From: Candidatus Saccharimonadota bacterium
Lineage (GTDB): Bacteria; Patescibacteriota; Saccharimonadia; Saccharimonadales; Saccharimonadaceae
NCBI GenBank assembly: GCA_905371715.1
Contig: CAJPLV010000012.1
Location: 1-31,761 of the forward strand
Direction of reading: 5' to 3'
DNA: 31,761 nucleotides
The position numbers and the translations under genes were made by a program. This document shows positions 6,734 through 15,034 of the stretch, in pieces. Below the pieces are notes generated by a model. It was not told where the DNA came from. It ran no database searches and was given only the letters and a program-made list of their open reading frames with translations. Numbering within the stretch: the stretch's first letter is position 1; each line of letters starts with the position of its first letter.

Positions 6734-7006
6734 CTAAAACGGATTAGTCCGTCCTGGCGGTAGGTTTGGCGCGGCAGGCTGGTCGGACGAGTGAAGTTTG
6801 CGCAGGCGCGTAGCTGTTTTCGTGTCGAAGCTGGCAGATGTGCTCTGCGTAGCTTCTTCGGCGGGCTGAGAGATGAGTTGATAAAGCGAAAAGGTTGCAA
6901 ACGATAATCCGCCGATAGCGAGCACGGCGAACAATAACACGTGGTAGCGGTGTATAAATTGCCCGATTTTTTTGGCGGCGAGTGCGAATGCGACAGAAGC
7001 TTCCAT
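6734..7006 (-). CDS. Small single-pass membrane protein in the pilus operon
   Basis: 90 aa with one membrane helix at about residues 22-44 (hydrophobic run LLFAVLAIGGLSFATF), preceded by a short cytoplasmic segment and followed by about 45 residues rich in Ser, Thr, Pro and Arg. The gene starts 4 bases after the pilO stop and ends 4 bases before the PRC-barrel ATG, so it is co-transcribed with the pilus genes. Its place after pilM-N-O is where PilP-type lipoproteins sit in other bacteria, but there is no lipobox and no resemblance. It may be an inner-membrane accessory factor specific to this lineage. Function unknown. Confidence 0.6.
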   Translation of the reverse strand: MEASVAFALAAKKIGQFIHRYHVLLFAVLAIGGLSFATFSLYQLISQPAEEATQSTSASFDTKTATRLRKLHSSDQPAAPNLPPGRTNPF

Positions 7007-7010
7007 ACAA

Positions 7011-7622
7011 TTACCTCACGTAAGCGGTTACAGTTAATGCATCGACGACGACACCGCCCGTGTCTTTGTTGGACGATAGCGTCAAATTGCTGATTTGCAT
7101 CTGGAACAAATTTTTTTCGATACGATAGATGAAGTCGCGCAGGTTATCGTATGCGACAGGCGTATTCAGCGTGATTGTTGCAGAGATTGACTTCGTGCCG
7201 TTTGGCGCTTTGACTGCTGTTGCCGCGCTAGTCGAGCTGCTTGCTGTGCCGCTTGTGCTGGCGTTGTTCGCCGAAAAGTCAATTGATTTGATAACGACGC
7301 CAGACGCGTTCGCATAGTTGACGAAATCCTGCACGACTTGATCCTGGTAATTGTAATTTTTAGTGATAGAAACGATTTTTGCGGCGCGCTCAACATCTTT
7401 ATTCTGTTCTTTGAGCCGGTTTTTGAGCGTCGTCAAGGCCTGTAATTCGTTTGACGATGATTCGGCGTCGGTCGTCGATTTGCGCGTTTCTTCGGCAACG
7501 GCGCTCAATTGCTGCTGGCCAAATATAAATATGCCGATTCCAGCGGCAGCCATTAGTAGCAATGTGCCTGCTAAAATAGCTCTCGCGATTGATGGCGTCA
7601 GGGTACGCTGTTTCGATTTCAC
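7011..7622 (-). CDS. pilO: Type IV pilus inner-membrane protein PilO-like
   Basis: 203 aa. One N-terminal membrane helix (about 13-32), then a coiled coil (about 40-80) and a C-terminal ferredoxin-like domain with the PilO-type motif DNLRDFIYRIEKNLFQMQISNLTL. A low-complexity Ser/Thr/Ala linker lies at about 120-137. PilO pairs with PilN to link PilM to the rest of the pilus machine. The start is GTG at 7622, giving a GTGA overlap of 4 nt with the pilN stop, a sign of translational coupling. The gene order M-N-O is conserved. The symbol is assigned on order and architecture more than on sequence identity. Confidence 0.85.
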   Translation of the reverse strand: MKSKQRTLTPSIARAILAGTLLLMAAAGIGIFIFGQQQLSAVAEETRKSTTDAESSSNELQALTTLKNRLKEQNKDVERAAKIVSITKNYNYQDQVVQDFVNYANASGVVIKSIDFSANNASTSGTASSSTSAATAVKAPNGTKSISATITLNTPVAYDNLRDFIYRIEKNLFQMQISNLTLSSNKDTGGVVVDALTVTAYVR

Positions 7623-8173
7623 GGTAAAATCTCCTTTGAAAACGTGACGTTGTACGTTGCTTCGTAGTAATCGCCATAGTTTGTAATTTGGATTTTCGCG
7701 TCGGAAAAGAGTAATTTTGAATTAACTTTGATTTTTTGCAAAATATTTTTGACGTCGACGGCTTGTTGGTACGATTGCACGCGCATTTTGATTTCGCTTG
7801 GCGTGTTGAGCTTTTGCGCATCAATAGCAATTTGCTCGATTGACGCACCTTCGGGCAGCGCCTGCGCGATAGCGGTCAGGACTGCGGTGTATGGGAATTG
7901 CGTATCAAGGATTGATTTTGCGACGAGCAGGTTCTTTTTGTACTCGCTGCCTTTCTTCTTGACATCGGCGTAGCGTGCTGCTTGCGTTTCGTTCTCGGCG
8001 ATGACGCGGCGGTTGTTCGTTTGTATAGAGTTCATGAAAAAGTACACGGCGCCCATCTCGGCGATCATTGCGATGATTAAAATCGGTAAAACGACAACAT
8101 AGCGCACAAGCAGCGTATTCGTGCGCGCCGCTGCGAGCTGGCGGCGATCGTTAGGCGGCAGTAAATTGATCAT
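7619..8173 (-). CDS. pilN: Type IV pilus assembly protein PilN-like
   Basis: 184 aa starting MINLLPPNDRRQ, the characteristic PilN opening that binds PilM. One membrane helix follows (about 23-45), then a coiled coil and a C-terminal ferredoxin-like domain (PEGASIEQIAIDAQKLNTPSE onward). ATG 8173 is preferred to GTG 8179 because GGAGG (8181-8185, complement) is at the ideal distance and ATGA overlaps the pilM stop by 4 nt. PilN bridges cytoplasmic PilM and periplasm-facing PilO. Confidence 0.9.
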   Translation of the reverse strand: MINLLPPNDRRQLAAARTNTLLVRYVVVLPILIIAMIAEMGAVYFFMNSIQTNNRRVIAENETQAARYADVKKKGSEYKKNLLVAKSILDTQFPYTAVLTAIAQALPEGASIEQIAIDAQKLNTPSEIKMRVQSYQQAVDVKNILQKIKVNSKLLFSDAKIQITNYGDYYEATYNVTFSKEILP

Positions 8174-9228
8174 CCCCACACCTCCGCGGGCGATACGCTA
8201 GCAAGTCCGGCGACTGCGATGTAGCGCGGGCGGAACTGGCGGTTCGGCTTTTGCAAATTACCGAAATCGAAGTTCTGCCACGGGCTAGCGACGCGCGCCG
8301 GCATGACAAGTTCGTTTGTGAAGAAATCGCCGATACCAGGTACGTTTGCGCCGCCGCCGACGATGACGATTTGCTCAATCGTGCGCTCGTCGACGAGGCG
8401 CTCGCTATAGTAGCGGATCACCTTGCGCATTTCATTGGCGATTTTCTTGAGGCTGGGCGTCAGCGCGGTTTCGATTTTCTCGCGCTGCGGACCGGACGAT
8501 AAACCGTTCAAGACTTTGTACTGATGAGCTTTTTCGAGCGAAATACCAAGCTTCGATGAGATATCAAGCGTGAACGAGTTGCCGCCAACGCTTGCCGATC
8601 CGGTGATACGAATCGCGCCTTCGTCAAGCACGGCGATGTCGGTGCTGGTCGTACCGATATCAACGATGAGCGTTGCTAAGTGTCCTTCTTCGGTCGAAGT
8701 GAGAACGCGCGCAGTTGCGTTGATACTTGGTTCAATTGCGACCGGCAACAGCCCGGCGTCGCGTACGGTTTTTAGTACGCTATCAACAACTGATTTCTGT
8801 GCGGCAGCAAGCACGACAATAATTTTTTCTTTGGTTTTTTTGACAATTTGGTAATCAATGTAAAGCGAATCGGCGGGCATCGGAATATAGCGTTCAACTT
8901 CGACTTGCACTGCGCCTTTGATATGCGACTCGTCGTTTGCCGGCACGCTGAAAGCGCGCGAAAACGTACGGCTTGTTGGAATGCCGACAACGACATGATC
9001 TGACGATACAGTGCCGACAATATTTTGCTCAAGCAGCGAACGCAGGCTGTCAAGCAGGTAATTATCATTCTCGTCGTCTAGCGACGTTTGCGTTTTGGCG
9101 GGATCAAGATCAAGCGAGCCGTAGCCTTGAATAAGCGACCGTTTTTGGTTGATCGACATTACTTTAATACCAGTCTGGCTCACATCCAGGCCGATCAGCG
9201 GTTTATTTTTATAAAATAAATGTGGCAT
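8170..9228 (-). CDS. pilM: Type IV pilus assembly ATPase-like protein PilM
   Basis: 352 aa, actin-like fold. Phosphate-binding segments are visible: GLDVSQTGIKVM near residue 14, the central LIVDIGTTSTDIAVL segment, and the adenosine motif VIVGGGANVPGIGDF. PilM is a cytoplasmic FtsA-like protein that binds the PilN N-terminus and couples it to the motor ATPases. The gene follows pilC after 50 bases with its own -10 box (9254-9259, complement), giving a leader of about 18 bases without a clear ribosome site. It overlaps pilN by 4 nt. Confidence 0.95.
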   Translation of the reverse strand: MPHLFYKNKPLIGLDVSQTGIKVMSINQKRSLIQGYGSLDLDPAKTQTSLDDENDNYLLDSLRSLLEQNIVGTVSSDHVVVGIPTSRTFSRAFSVPANDESHIKGAVQVEVERYIPMPADSLYIDYQIVKKTKEKIIVVLAAAQKSVVDSVLKTVRDAGLLPVAIEPSINATARVLTSTEEGHLATLIVDIGTTSTDIAVLDEGAIRITGSASVGGNSFTLDISSKLGISLEKAHQYKVLNGLSSGPQREKIETALTPSLKKIANEMRKVIRYYSERLVDERTIEQIVIVGGGANVPGIGDFFTNELVMPARVASPWQNFDFGNLQKPNRQFRPRYIAVAGLASVSPAEVWG

Positions 9229-9253
9229 ATTCGGTTATCTGCTCTTTTGATCT

Positions 9254-9262
9254 AGTATAGCA
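9254..9262 (-). promoter_or_regulatory. Internal promoter before pilM
   Basis: TGCTATACT on the complement, the same extended -10 word as at ruvB and murC, but here 25 nt from the start codon. It would allow pilM-N-O to be expressed independently of pilB-C. Confidence 0.5.
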
Positions 9263-9278
9263 CAAGCGGTATGATTTT

Positions 9279-10502
9279 TTAACTTTTCACGCTTGATGCT
9301 AGTCCGGCGATCGGCGCCATGACGCTGACGGCGACAAGTCCGATTACGCCGCCCATAATAACGATCATGACTGGCTCAATGATTGAACTGATGCCGTCAA
9401 TCGCGACGTCGACTTCTTCTTCGTAAAAATCAGCAACTTTGACGAGTACGACGTCGGTCTGGCCGGTTTCTTCGCCGACGGAGAGCATTTGTGCGACAAT
9501 CGGCGGGAACAAGTCGCTTTTTTCAATGACGGTTGATAATTGTTTGCCGTTCTCGACTTGTTTAGCGGCATCGCGCAGCATGTCCTCGTATACGACGTTG
9601 CCGACAGCGCGCGCCGTGACTTCAAGCGCTTCCAGTACGGCCGCACCCGACCCCATGAGTGCTGAAAATGTGCGCGCAAACCGTGCGACGGCGACCTTTT
9701 TCACGATGCCGCCGACAGCAGGAATTTTTAGCACGACGCGGTGAAAAATATGGCGGCCTTTTGGTGTTTTGAGCCAGCGCAGTAAAAACACAACCCCGGC
9801 GATAACGACTGGTAAAATAAACAGCCCGTATTTCACCATGACGTCGCTGATAGCGAGCATTACTTGCGTAATCGCTGGCAGCTGCTGGTCGGGGCCGCCT
9901 AGATCCTGCATCATTTTACCGATTTGCGGAATGACGAAAATCATCATGCCCAGGAACGCGGTAATTGCAATGACGAGCAGAACAATTGGATATGTCATTG
10001 CACTTTTAATTTTCTTGCGCATGCTAGCATTTTTTTCTTGCTGCAAGGCAAGGCGTTTCAAAATGTCGTCGAGAATACCGCCCGCCTCGCCGGCGCGCAC
10101 CATGTTGACGTAAACGTCGTTAAAGACTGCTGGGTATTTCGCGAGCGCATCGGCGAGCGGCGCGCCGCTTTCGACGTCTTTAATAACGCCGCCGAGTACC
10201 GTTTTGAGCGCTTCGCTGTCGGTATGCTTATATTGCGACGATAAGCCGCGTAGCAATGGAACGCCGGCGGAAATCATCGCGCTTAGCTGCCGCGTGAACA
10301 TGACAATGTCGTCATTTTTGACTTTTTTGCCGCCGAATGCGCTAAATCCGCGCGCCGCGCCCTCTTTTTGCTGGCTAATATCAAGCGGCGACAAGCCTTG
10401 TTTCGTCAATATCTCAATCGCTGCGGCGCGGTCGGTTGCTTCGATTGAACCGCGTACGCTTGCATTTCGCGCATTGGTGGCGACATATGTAAATTTTGCC
10501 AT
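9279..10502 (-). CDS. pilC: Type IV pilus inner-membrane platform protein PilC
   Basis: 407 aa, full length. It has an N-terminal cytoplasmic segment (MAKFTYVATNARNASVRGSI, typical of PilC/GspF) and two GspF domains, each a helical bundle followed by membrane helices: about 70-190 with helices near 170-220, and about 275-400 ending in a final helix. The conserved FTRQLSAMISAGVPLLRGL and FARTFSALMGSGAAVLEAL pair marks the two repeats. PilC is the rotor or platform on which PilB acts. The ATG at 10502 directly abuts the pilB stop (TAAATG), implying coupled translation. Confidence 0.96.
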   Translation of the reverse strand: MAKFTYVATNARNASVRGSIEATDRAAAIEILTKQGLSPLDISQQKEGAARGFSAFGGKKVKNDDIVMFTRQLSAMISAGVPLLRGLSSQYKHTDSEALKTVLGGVIKDVESGAPLADALAKYPAVFNDVYVNMVRAGEAGGILDDILKRLALQQEKNASMRKKIKSAMTYPIVLLVIAITAFLGMMIFVIPQIGKMMQDLGGPDQQLPAITQVMLAISDVMVKYGLFILPVVIAGVVFLLRWLKTPKGRHIFHRVVLKIPAVGGIVKKVAVARFARTFSALMGSGAAVLEALEVTARAVGNVVYEDMLRDAAKQVENGKQLSTVIEKSDLFPPIVAQMLSVGEETGQTDVVLVKVADFYEEEVDVAIDGISSIIEPVMIVIMGGVIGLVAVSVMAPIAGLASSVKS

Positions 10503-12287
10503 TTACGACTCCCTCGTGACGCGCAGCACTTCGTCGAGCGTCGTATTGCCGCGCAATGTTTTTACTAAACCGTCTGCCTGCATCGTGATCATGCCTTCGC
10601 TAATTGCTTGATCTTGAATCTCGTCGCTTGTCGCGTTTTTTGTAATCATCGTTTGGATTTCGCGGCTCATGTCGAGCACTTCGTAAATGCCGACGCGCCC
10701 TTTGAATCCGGTGTGCCCGCATTCGTCGCAGCCCTCCGGATTAGCGCGCCACAGCTGCATGATGGTTTGTTCGCTTGTGCCGAGCGGCGTGTCGCCGCCG
10801 ACTTTTTGCTGGATAGCTTGCAGCTCAAGTTCGTGAATGTAGGTAAACGTTTGCCCCGGTTTGAGGTTAAATAATTTCACGATTTCGTTAATCTCGTTTT
10901 GCTCGGGCGCATATGCTTGCCGGCAGTTCATGCATAATCGCCGCACTAGCCGCTGCCCAACAACTGCTTTGACGGTGCTTGCGATTAAAAACGGCTCAAT
11001 TCCCATGTCAAGTAAGCGCGGCAGACAGGTTGCGGCGTTGTTGGTGTGGAGCGTCGAAAATACTAAGTGCCCGGTGAGTGCTGCTTGTACGCCGAGGTTT
11101 GCTGTTTCGCCGTCGCGAATCTCGCCGACCATAATGATGTTAGGATCTTGGCGGAGCAGGGCGCGCAATCCGCTTGCGAACGTCATGCCCGCTTTGGCGT
11201 TGGTCTGCGTTTGGTTGACGCCGGGAATTTTGTACTCGACCGGATCTTCTATCGTTGAGATATTTACATCAGGCGTATTGAGCATATTCAGTACGCTGAA
11301 CAAGCTGGTTGACTTGCCGCTGCCAGTCGGACCGGTTACGAGAATCATACCGTTTGGCTCGGCGATAGCGCTATTGATAATCGCGAGCGAGCGCCCCCAA
11401 TAGCCGAGCTGTTCTAGGCTAATTGCTTGGTTTGATTCGTCTAATACGCGCATGACGACTTTTTCGCCGTCGGCAATCGGCAGTGTGCTGACGCGCAGCG
11501 CGTACTGCTTGCCGGCAACTTTGATCTTAAAGCGTCCATCCTGCGGTACGCGGCGTTCATCAATTTTGAGGTTAGACAATATTTTTATGCGGCTAACAAG
11601 TGCGCCGAGTACGTTGCGCGGCAGTTGATTGACTTCCTTTAACACGCCATCAATACGATAGCGCACCTGCACGAAATTTTCGCGCGGCTCAATGTGAATG
11701 TCTGATGCCTGCGAACGAATAGCATATTCAAGCAGCAGATTAACGGTCTGCGCGATCGGCGAGTCTTCGGCGACATCGGCTTCGGATACTTGCTGATCAG
11801 AGCCGTCGTCTTCGCGCTGGACGTCGATTACTTCGTTGAGCTCCTGATTGACGTCGCCGCGGTAATTTTCTAAACATTGCAAAATATTATCGTGCGATGC
11901 GATATAAATGCGAATATTGCCGCCGACTTGTTTCTCGATGAAATTGGTCGCCTGTACGTCATCGGGGTCGTCCATTGCCAAATGTACCAAACCGTCCTCA
12001 TCAACCTGGAAAATAACGGCGTTGTATTGCCGCGCGATTCGCTCGGGAATCCGGTTGAGCACTTCGCTCGGAATATCGCGCGGGTCGATTTCGACGTATG
12101 GAATATCAGCGTAATCGGCGAATAATTTAGTGAGTTCGGTTTCAGACACTAATTTCGCGTCAAGCACAACGTCTTGCAGCGAGCGCCCCGAACGCTCCGC
12201 TTCGTCGAGCAATGGCTGCAGCTGTTCGTCGGTCGCGATGCGGTAGCGCTTCAAAATTTTCACGACGGTGTGATTCAAAATTCTCAT
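10503..12287 (-). CDS. pilB: Type IV pilus extension ATPase PilB
   Basis: 594 aa from ATG 12287. The N-terminal GspE/MshEN-like domain (DEQLQPLLDEAERSGRSLQD) covers about 1-150. The ATPase core has the Asp box (SQASDIHIEPRE), Walker A GPTGSGKST near residue 320, the Walker B region (IIMVGEIRDGETANL) and the His box (GHLVFSTLHTNNA). A zinc-type tetracysteine element is formed by CMNC and CDEC. PilB powers pilus extension by acting on PilC. No pilT retraction ATPase is in the window. The extension back to 12470 is rejected since it runs through the divergent aspS start. The promoter TACAAT (12301-12306, complement) gives a leader of only a few bases. Confidence 0.96.
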   Translation of the reverse strand: MRILNHTVVKILKRYRIATDEQLQPLLDEAERSGRSLQDVVLDAKLVSETELTKLFADYADIPYVEIDPRDIPSEVLNRIPERIARQYNAVIFQVDEDGLVHLAMDDPDDVQATNFIEKQVGGNIRIYIASHDNILQCLENYRGDVNQELNEVIDVQREDDGSDQQVSEADVAEDSPIAQTVNLLLEYAIRSQASDIHIEPRENFVQVRYRIDGVLKEVNQLPRNVLGALVSRIKILSNLKIDERRVPQDGRFKIKVAGKQYALRVSTLPIADGEKVVMRVLDESNQAISLEQLGYWGRSLAIINSAIAEPNGMILVTGPTGSGKSTSLFSVLNMLNTPDVNISTIEDPVEYKIPGVNQTQTNAKAGMTFASGLRALLRQDPNIIMVGEIRDGETANLGVQAALTGHLVFSTLHTNNAATCLPRLLDMGIEPFLIASTVKAVVGQRLVRRLCMNCRQAYAPEQNEINEIVKLFNLKPGQTFTYIHELELQAIQQKVGGDTPLGTSEQTIMQLWRANPEGCDECGHTGFKGRVGIYEVLDMSREIQTMITKNATSDEIQDQAISEGMITMQADGLVKTLRGNTTLDEVLRVTRES

Positions 12288-12300
12288 ATCTCTTACGCTT

Positions 12301-12374
12301 ATTGTACAGTACTTGGCGCGCAAATGCCACGAACATAGCGGCAGCTGGAAATTTATGCTCGTTTCGCGTACAAT
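12301..12374. promoter_or_regulatory. Divergent pilB / aspS promoter region
   Basis: A TACAAT -10 occurs on each strand: 12301-12306 (minus, 13 nt before the pilB ATG) and 12369-12374 (plus, 9 nt before the aspS ATG). Both genes therefore have almost no 5' leader. The bases from TACAATAA to the AGAGATATG at the start codon are similar on the two sides. Confidence 0.5.
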
Positions 12375-12383
12375 AACAGAGAT

Positions 12384-14177
12384 ATGAAACGAACGCTTAC
12401 TCTTAATTCTACCCAAGCAATCGGTGAACGCGCGACGGTTGCCGGCTGGGTGCATTCGCGGCGCGACCATGGCGGGCTAATTTTTATTGACTTGCGTGAT
12501 CATACAGGGTTGCTGCAATTAGTGTTTAATCCCGACCAGCCGCAGGCATTTGCGCTGGCGGAAGAGCTGCGCGATGAATTCGTAATTTCTGCGAGCGGTA
12601 TGGTACGTGAACGCGACGAGCAACTACGCAATGATAAAATTCCGACAGGAGGCGTCGAATTGGTCGTCGACGAACTGAGGATTTTGAATCGCGCGGAGAC
12701 ATTACCGATTCAACCGTTTGCTGATGGCAACCAAGCCGGCGAAGAGCTGCGCTTGAAGTACCGTTTTCTTGATTTGCGCCGCGGCAAAGTTCAGACGATG
12801 CTAAAAAAACGAGCTGAGATGTACAGGCTCATTCACCAGTACATGGACGAACGCGAATTTCTGGAAGTACAAACGCCGATTTTGGCAAATTCTAGCCCTG
12901 AAGGCGCGCGCGATTTTTTGATTCCATCGCGCCTGCATGAAGGCAAGTTTTACGCTTTGCCGCAAGCGCCGCAGCAATTTAAACAATTACTAATGGTCGG
13001 CGGCGTGCCGCGCTATTATCAATTAGCGGCCTGTTTTCGCGATGAAGATCCGCGAGCCGACCGCTTGTATGGCGAATTTTACCAGCTGGACTGCGAAATG
13101 AGTTTTGTCGAGGATGGCGAAGAAGTTCGGCGGGAAATTGAGCCGCTCATCAAGCAGCTGGCGACCGATTTTGCCGGCAAAAAACTGCTGAGCCAGGATA
13201 TTCCGCGCATTCCGTATACGGAGGCGATGGAGCGCTACGGTTCTGACAAGCCGGATTTGCGTTTCGGCATGGAGTTGGTTGATTTGACGGACGTGTTCAG
13301 TAAGACTGAATTTGGCGTGTTTAAGAATGCCGAGTGTATAAAAGCGATTTGCGTGCCGGGCGGCGCGAGCTTGAGCCGCAAGCAAATTGATGCGTTTGCT
13401 GCAATCGCGAAGAGCGAAGGCGCGGGCGGTTTAGCGTATATTACTGTTGAACAGTTACCAGACCTAGGTCTTAACTCTGTTGATTCGGTTAGTGTTATGA
13501 ACGGACTGAAGTCGCCGATCCTCAAGTTTTTCTCGTCTGAGGAGGTCATGGGTGTACTTGAGGCGACTGGCGCGCAGTCGGGTGACGCTATCTTCTTCGG
13601 TGCTGACACCCGCACTACTGTTAACGCTGTCCTTGGCCGGTTGCGCAATGAATTTGCCGCGCACTTTAATTTGAAAGATTCGAATGTTGTTGCGCTCGCC
13701 TGGGTCGTTGATTTTCCATTTTACGAGTGGGATGACGCTCGCAAGAAGCTTGATTTTGGGCACAATCCGTTCAGCATGCCGCGCGGCGGCGAAACAGCAT
13801 TAGACGCGGCGAGAACTGATCAGCAGCGCTTGGAAATAGTTGCCGACCAATTTGACATGGTGATGAACGGCTATGAGATTTGCTCGGGCGGCGTGCGCAA
13901 TCACAATCCGGCAGTGCTCTACAAAGCCTTTGCGGCGCTCGGTTATGATCGTATGTACGTTGATGCGAAATTCGGTGCTATGATCAACGCTTTCAAGTAC
14001 GGTGCGCCGCCGCATGCGGGTTGTGCCTTCGGCATTGATCGCATTTTGATGGAGCTATTGAATGAAGAAAATGTCCGCGAAGTGCTTGCTTTCCCAAAAA
14101 ATGGTTCGGGGCTAGATGTGATGATGAGCTCGCCGAGCGCAGTGGAGCCGGGGCAGCTGCGCGAATTGGGGCTATAG
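12384..14177 (+). CDS. aspS: Aspartyl-tRNA synthetase
   Basis: 597 aa, bacterial-type class II synthetase. The N-terminal OB-fold anticodon-binding domain (VAGWVHSRRDHGGLIFIDLRD) covers about 1-110, followed by the catalytic domain with QAPQQFKQLLMVGG, motif 2 (FRDEDPRADRLYGEFYQLD) and motif 3 near the end (CAFGIDRILMEL). A GAD insertion domain lies between about 280 and 430. Motif 2 carries RADRLYGEF where most bacteria have RADRQPEF, one residue longer. Codon choice in the GAD part (about 13450-13640) is richer in TTC, CTT, GTC and ATC than on either side. ATG 12384 is fixed by a -10 box 9 nt before it. Whether the enzyme is discriminating or also charges tRNA-Asn cannot be judged here. Confidence 0.95.
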   Translation: MKRTLTLNSTQAIGERATVAGWVHSRRDHGGLIFIDLRDHTGLLQLVFNPDQPQAFALAEELRDEFVISASGMVRERDEQLRNDKIPTGGVELVVDELRILNRAETLPIQPFADGNQAGEELRLKYRFLDLRRGKVQTMLKKRAEMYRLIHQYMDEREFLEVQTPILANSSPEGARDFLIPSRLHEGKFYALPQAPQQFKQLLMVGGVPRYYQLAACFRDEDPRADRLYGEFYQLDCEMSFVEDGEEVRREIEPLIKQLATDFAGKKLLSQDIPRIPYTEAMERYGSDKPDLRFGMELVDLTDVFSKTEFGVFKNAECIKAICVPGGASLSRKQIDAFAAIAKSEGAGGLAYITVEQLPDLGLNSVDSVSVMNGLKSPILKFFSSEEVMGVLEATGAQSGDAIFFGADTRTTVNAVLGRLRNEFAAHFNLKDSNVVALAWVVDFPFYEWDDARKKLDFGHNPFSMPRGGETALDAARTDQQRLEIVADQFDMVMNGYEICSGGVRNHNPAVLYKAFAALGYDRMYVDAKFGAMINAFKYGAPPHAGCAFGIDRILMELLNEENVREVLAFPKNGSGLDVMMSSPSAVEPGQLRELGL

Positions 14178-14216
14178 CCTCCCGGCGGACAATTATGGAG
14201 TTGGCGTAGCTCTCCG

Positions 14217-14969
14217 ATGGATTTCCAACAACTCGTCTGGCAAAAAGGGAAACAACTCTACCGTCCCATGCCTTGGCGCGAGCAGCCGACATTCCACTAC
14301 GTGCTTGTCAGCGAGATTATGCTGCAACAAACCCAGGTGGGCCGCGTGCTCGCGAAGTTTACTGAGTTTACGCAAACATTTCCGACCATTGATTCGCTTG
14401 CGGCGGCAGACTTGTCGCGCGTGCTGGCGGCGTGGCAGGGGCTGGGCTACAATCGCCGGGCAAAGTATTTGCACCAAGCAGCGCAAGCGGTGGCTGCGAA
14501 TGGCGCGCCACATACGCAAGCTGAACTGATGAAACTACCGGGTGTCGGCGCGAATACGGCTGCAGCTATCCTGAACTATGTCTACGAAATCCCGACGCCG
14601 TTCGTCGAGACGAATATTCGCACGGTATACTTTCATCATTTTTTCGCTAATGAAATGCGCGTGAGTGATCGCGACGTTCTCGCAAAAGTTGCCGAAACGA
14701 TAGACGCCGCCCGGCCGCGTGAATGGTTTTGGGCGCTGATGGACTATGGTGCGGAACTCAAGCGTCAAGGTTATGGGAGGCTAAGCCAAAGCAAGCATTA
14801 TGTCAAGCAGCCGCCGCTTGATGGCAGTATGCGCCAAATGCGCGGCGAAATCATTCGCCGCTATACACATGGGCAATCAGTTGTACAAATAGCGCGCGAA
14901 TTAAGCAGCGACCCGCGCTTTGCGGCGGCACTGCGCAGCATCCAAAACGACGGATTGATAAGCGAATAA
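14217..14969 (+). CDS. MutY-like adenine glycosylase lacking the Fe-S cluster
   Basis: 250 aa, HhH-GPD superfamily. PWREQPTFHYVLVSEIMLQQTQV (through residue 41) and the helix-hairpin-helix LPGVGANTA (107-115) match MutY. MutY removes adenine opposite 8-oxoguanine. Three departures are clear. The usual catalytic Asp position in the TNI motif is Glu131 (VETNIRTV). The four-cysteine Fe-S loop is absent, and the protein contains no cysteine at all. The C-terminal 8-oxoG recognition domain is missing and replaced by a short basic helix region (GSMRQMRGEIIRRY) that may be a winged-helix. It likely belongs to a minor Fe-S-free branch of the family annotated as A/G-specific glycosylase. Activity and substrate are uncertain. 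It follows aspS after 39 bases, with no clear ribosome site. Confidence 0.85.
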   Translation: MDFQQLVWQKGKQLYRPMPWREQPTFHYVLVSEIMLQQTQVGRVLAKFTEFTQTFPTIDSLAAADLSRVLAAWQGLGYNRRAKYLHQAAQAVAANGAPHTQAELMKLPGVGANTAAAILNYVYEIPTPFVETNIRTVYFHHFFANEMRVSDRDVLAKVAETIDAARPREWFWALMDYGAELKRQGYGRLSQSKHYVKQPPLDGSMRQMRGEIIRRYTHGQSVVQIARELSSDPRFAAALRSIQNDGLISE

Positions 14970-14996
14970 TGAAGCAGCTTTTAGCCTTGCGGCAAT

Positions 14997-15034
14997 TTGA
15001 CCATTTTACTAAAATGCGCGATAATTAAAAGCAC
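14997..15034 (+). promoter_or_regulatory. Promoter of the 15035 secreted protein
   Basis: TTGACC (14997-15002), a 17-bp spacer and GATAAT (15020-15025); the hexamer ends 9 nt before ATG 15035. Transcription would start 2-3 bases before the ATG. Confidence 0.55.

Noticed and set aside
12288..12470. N-terminal extension of PilB
   Set aside because: It overlaps the aspS start and both promoters; the downstream ATG gives the normal N-terminus.
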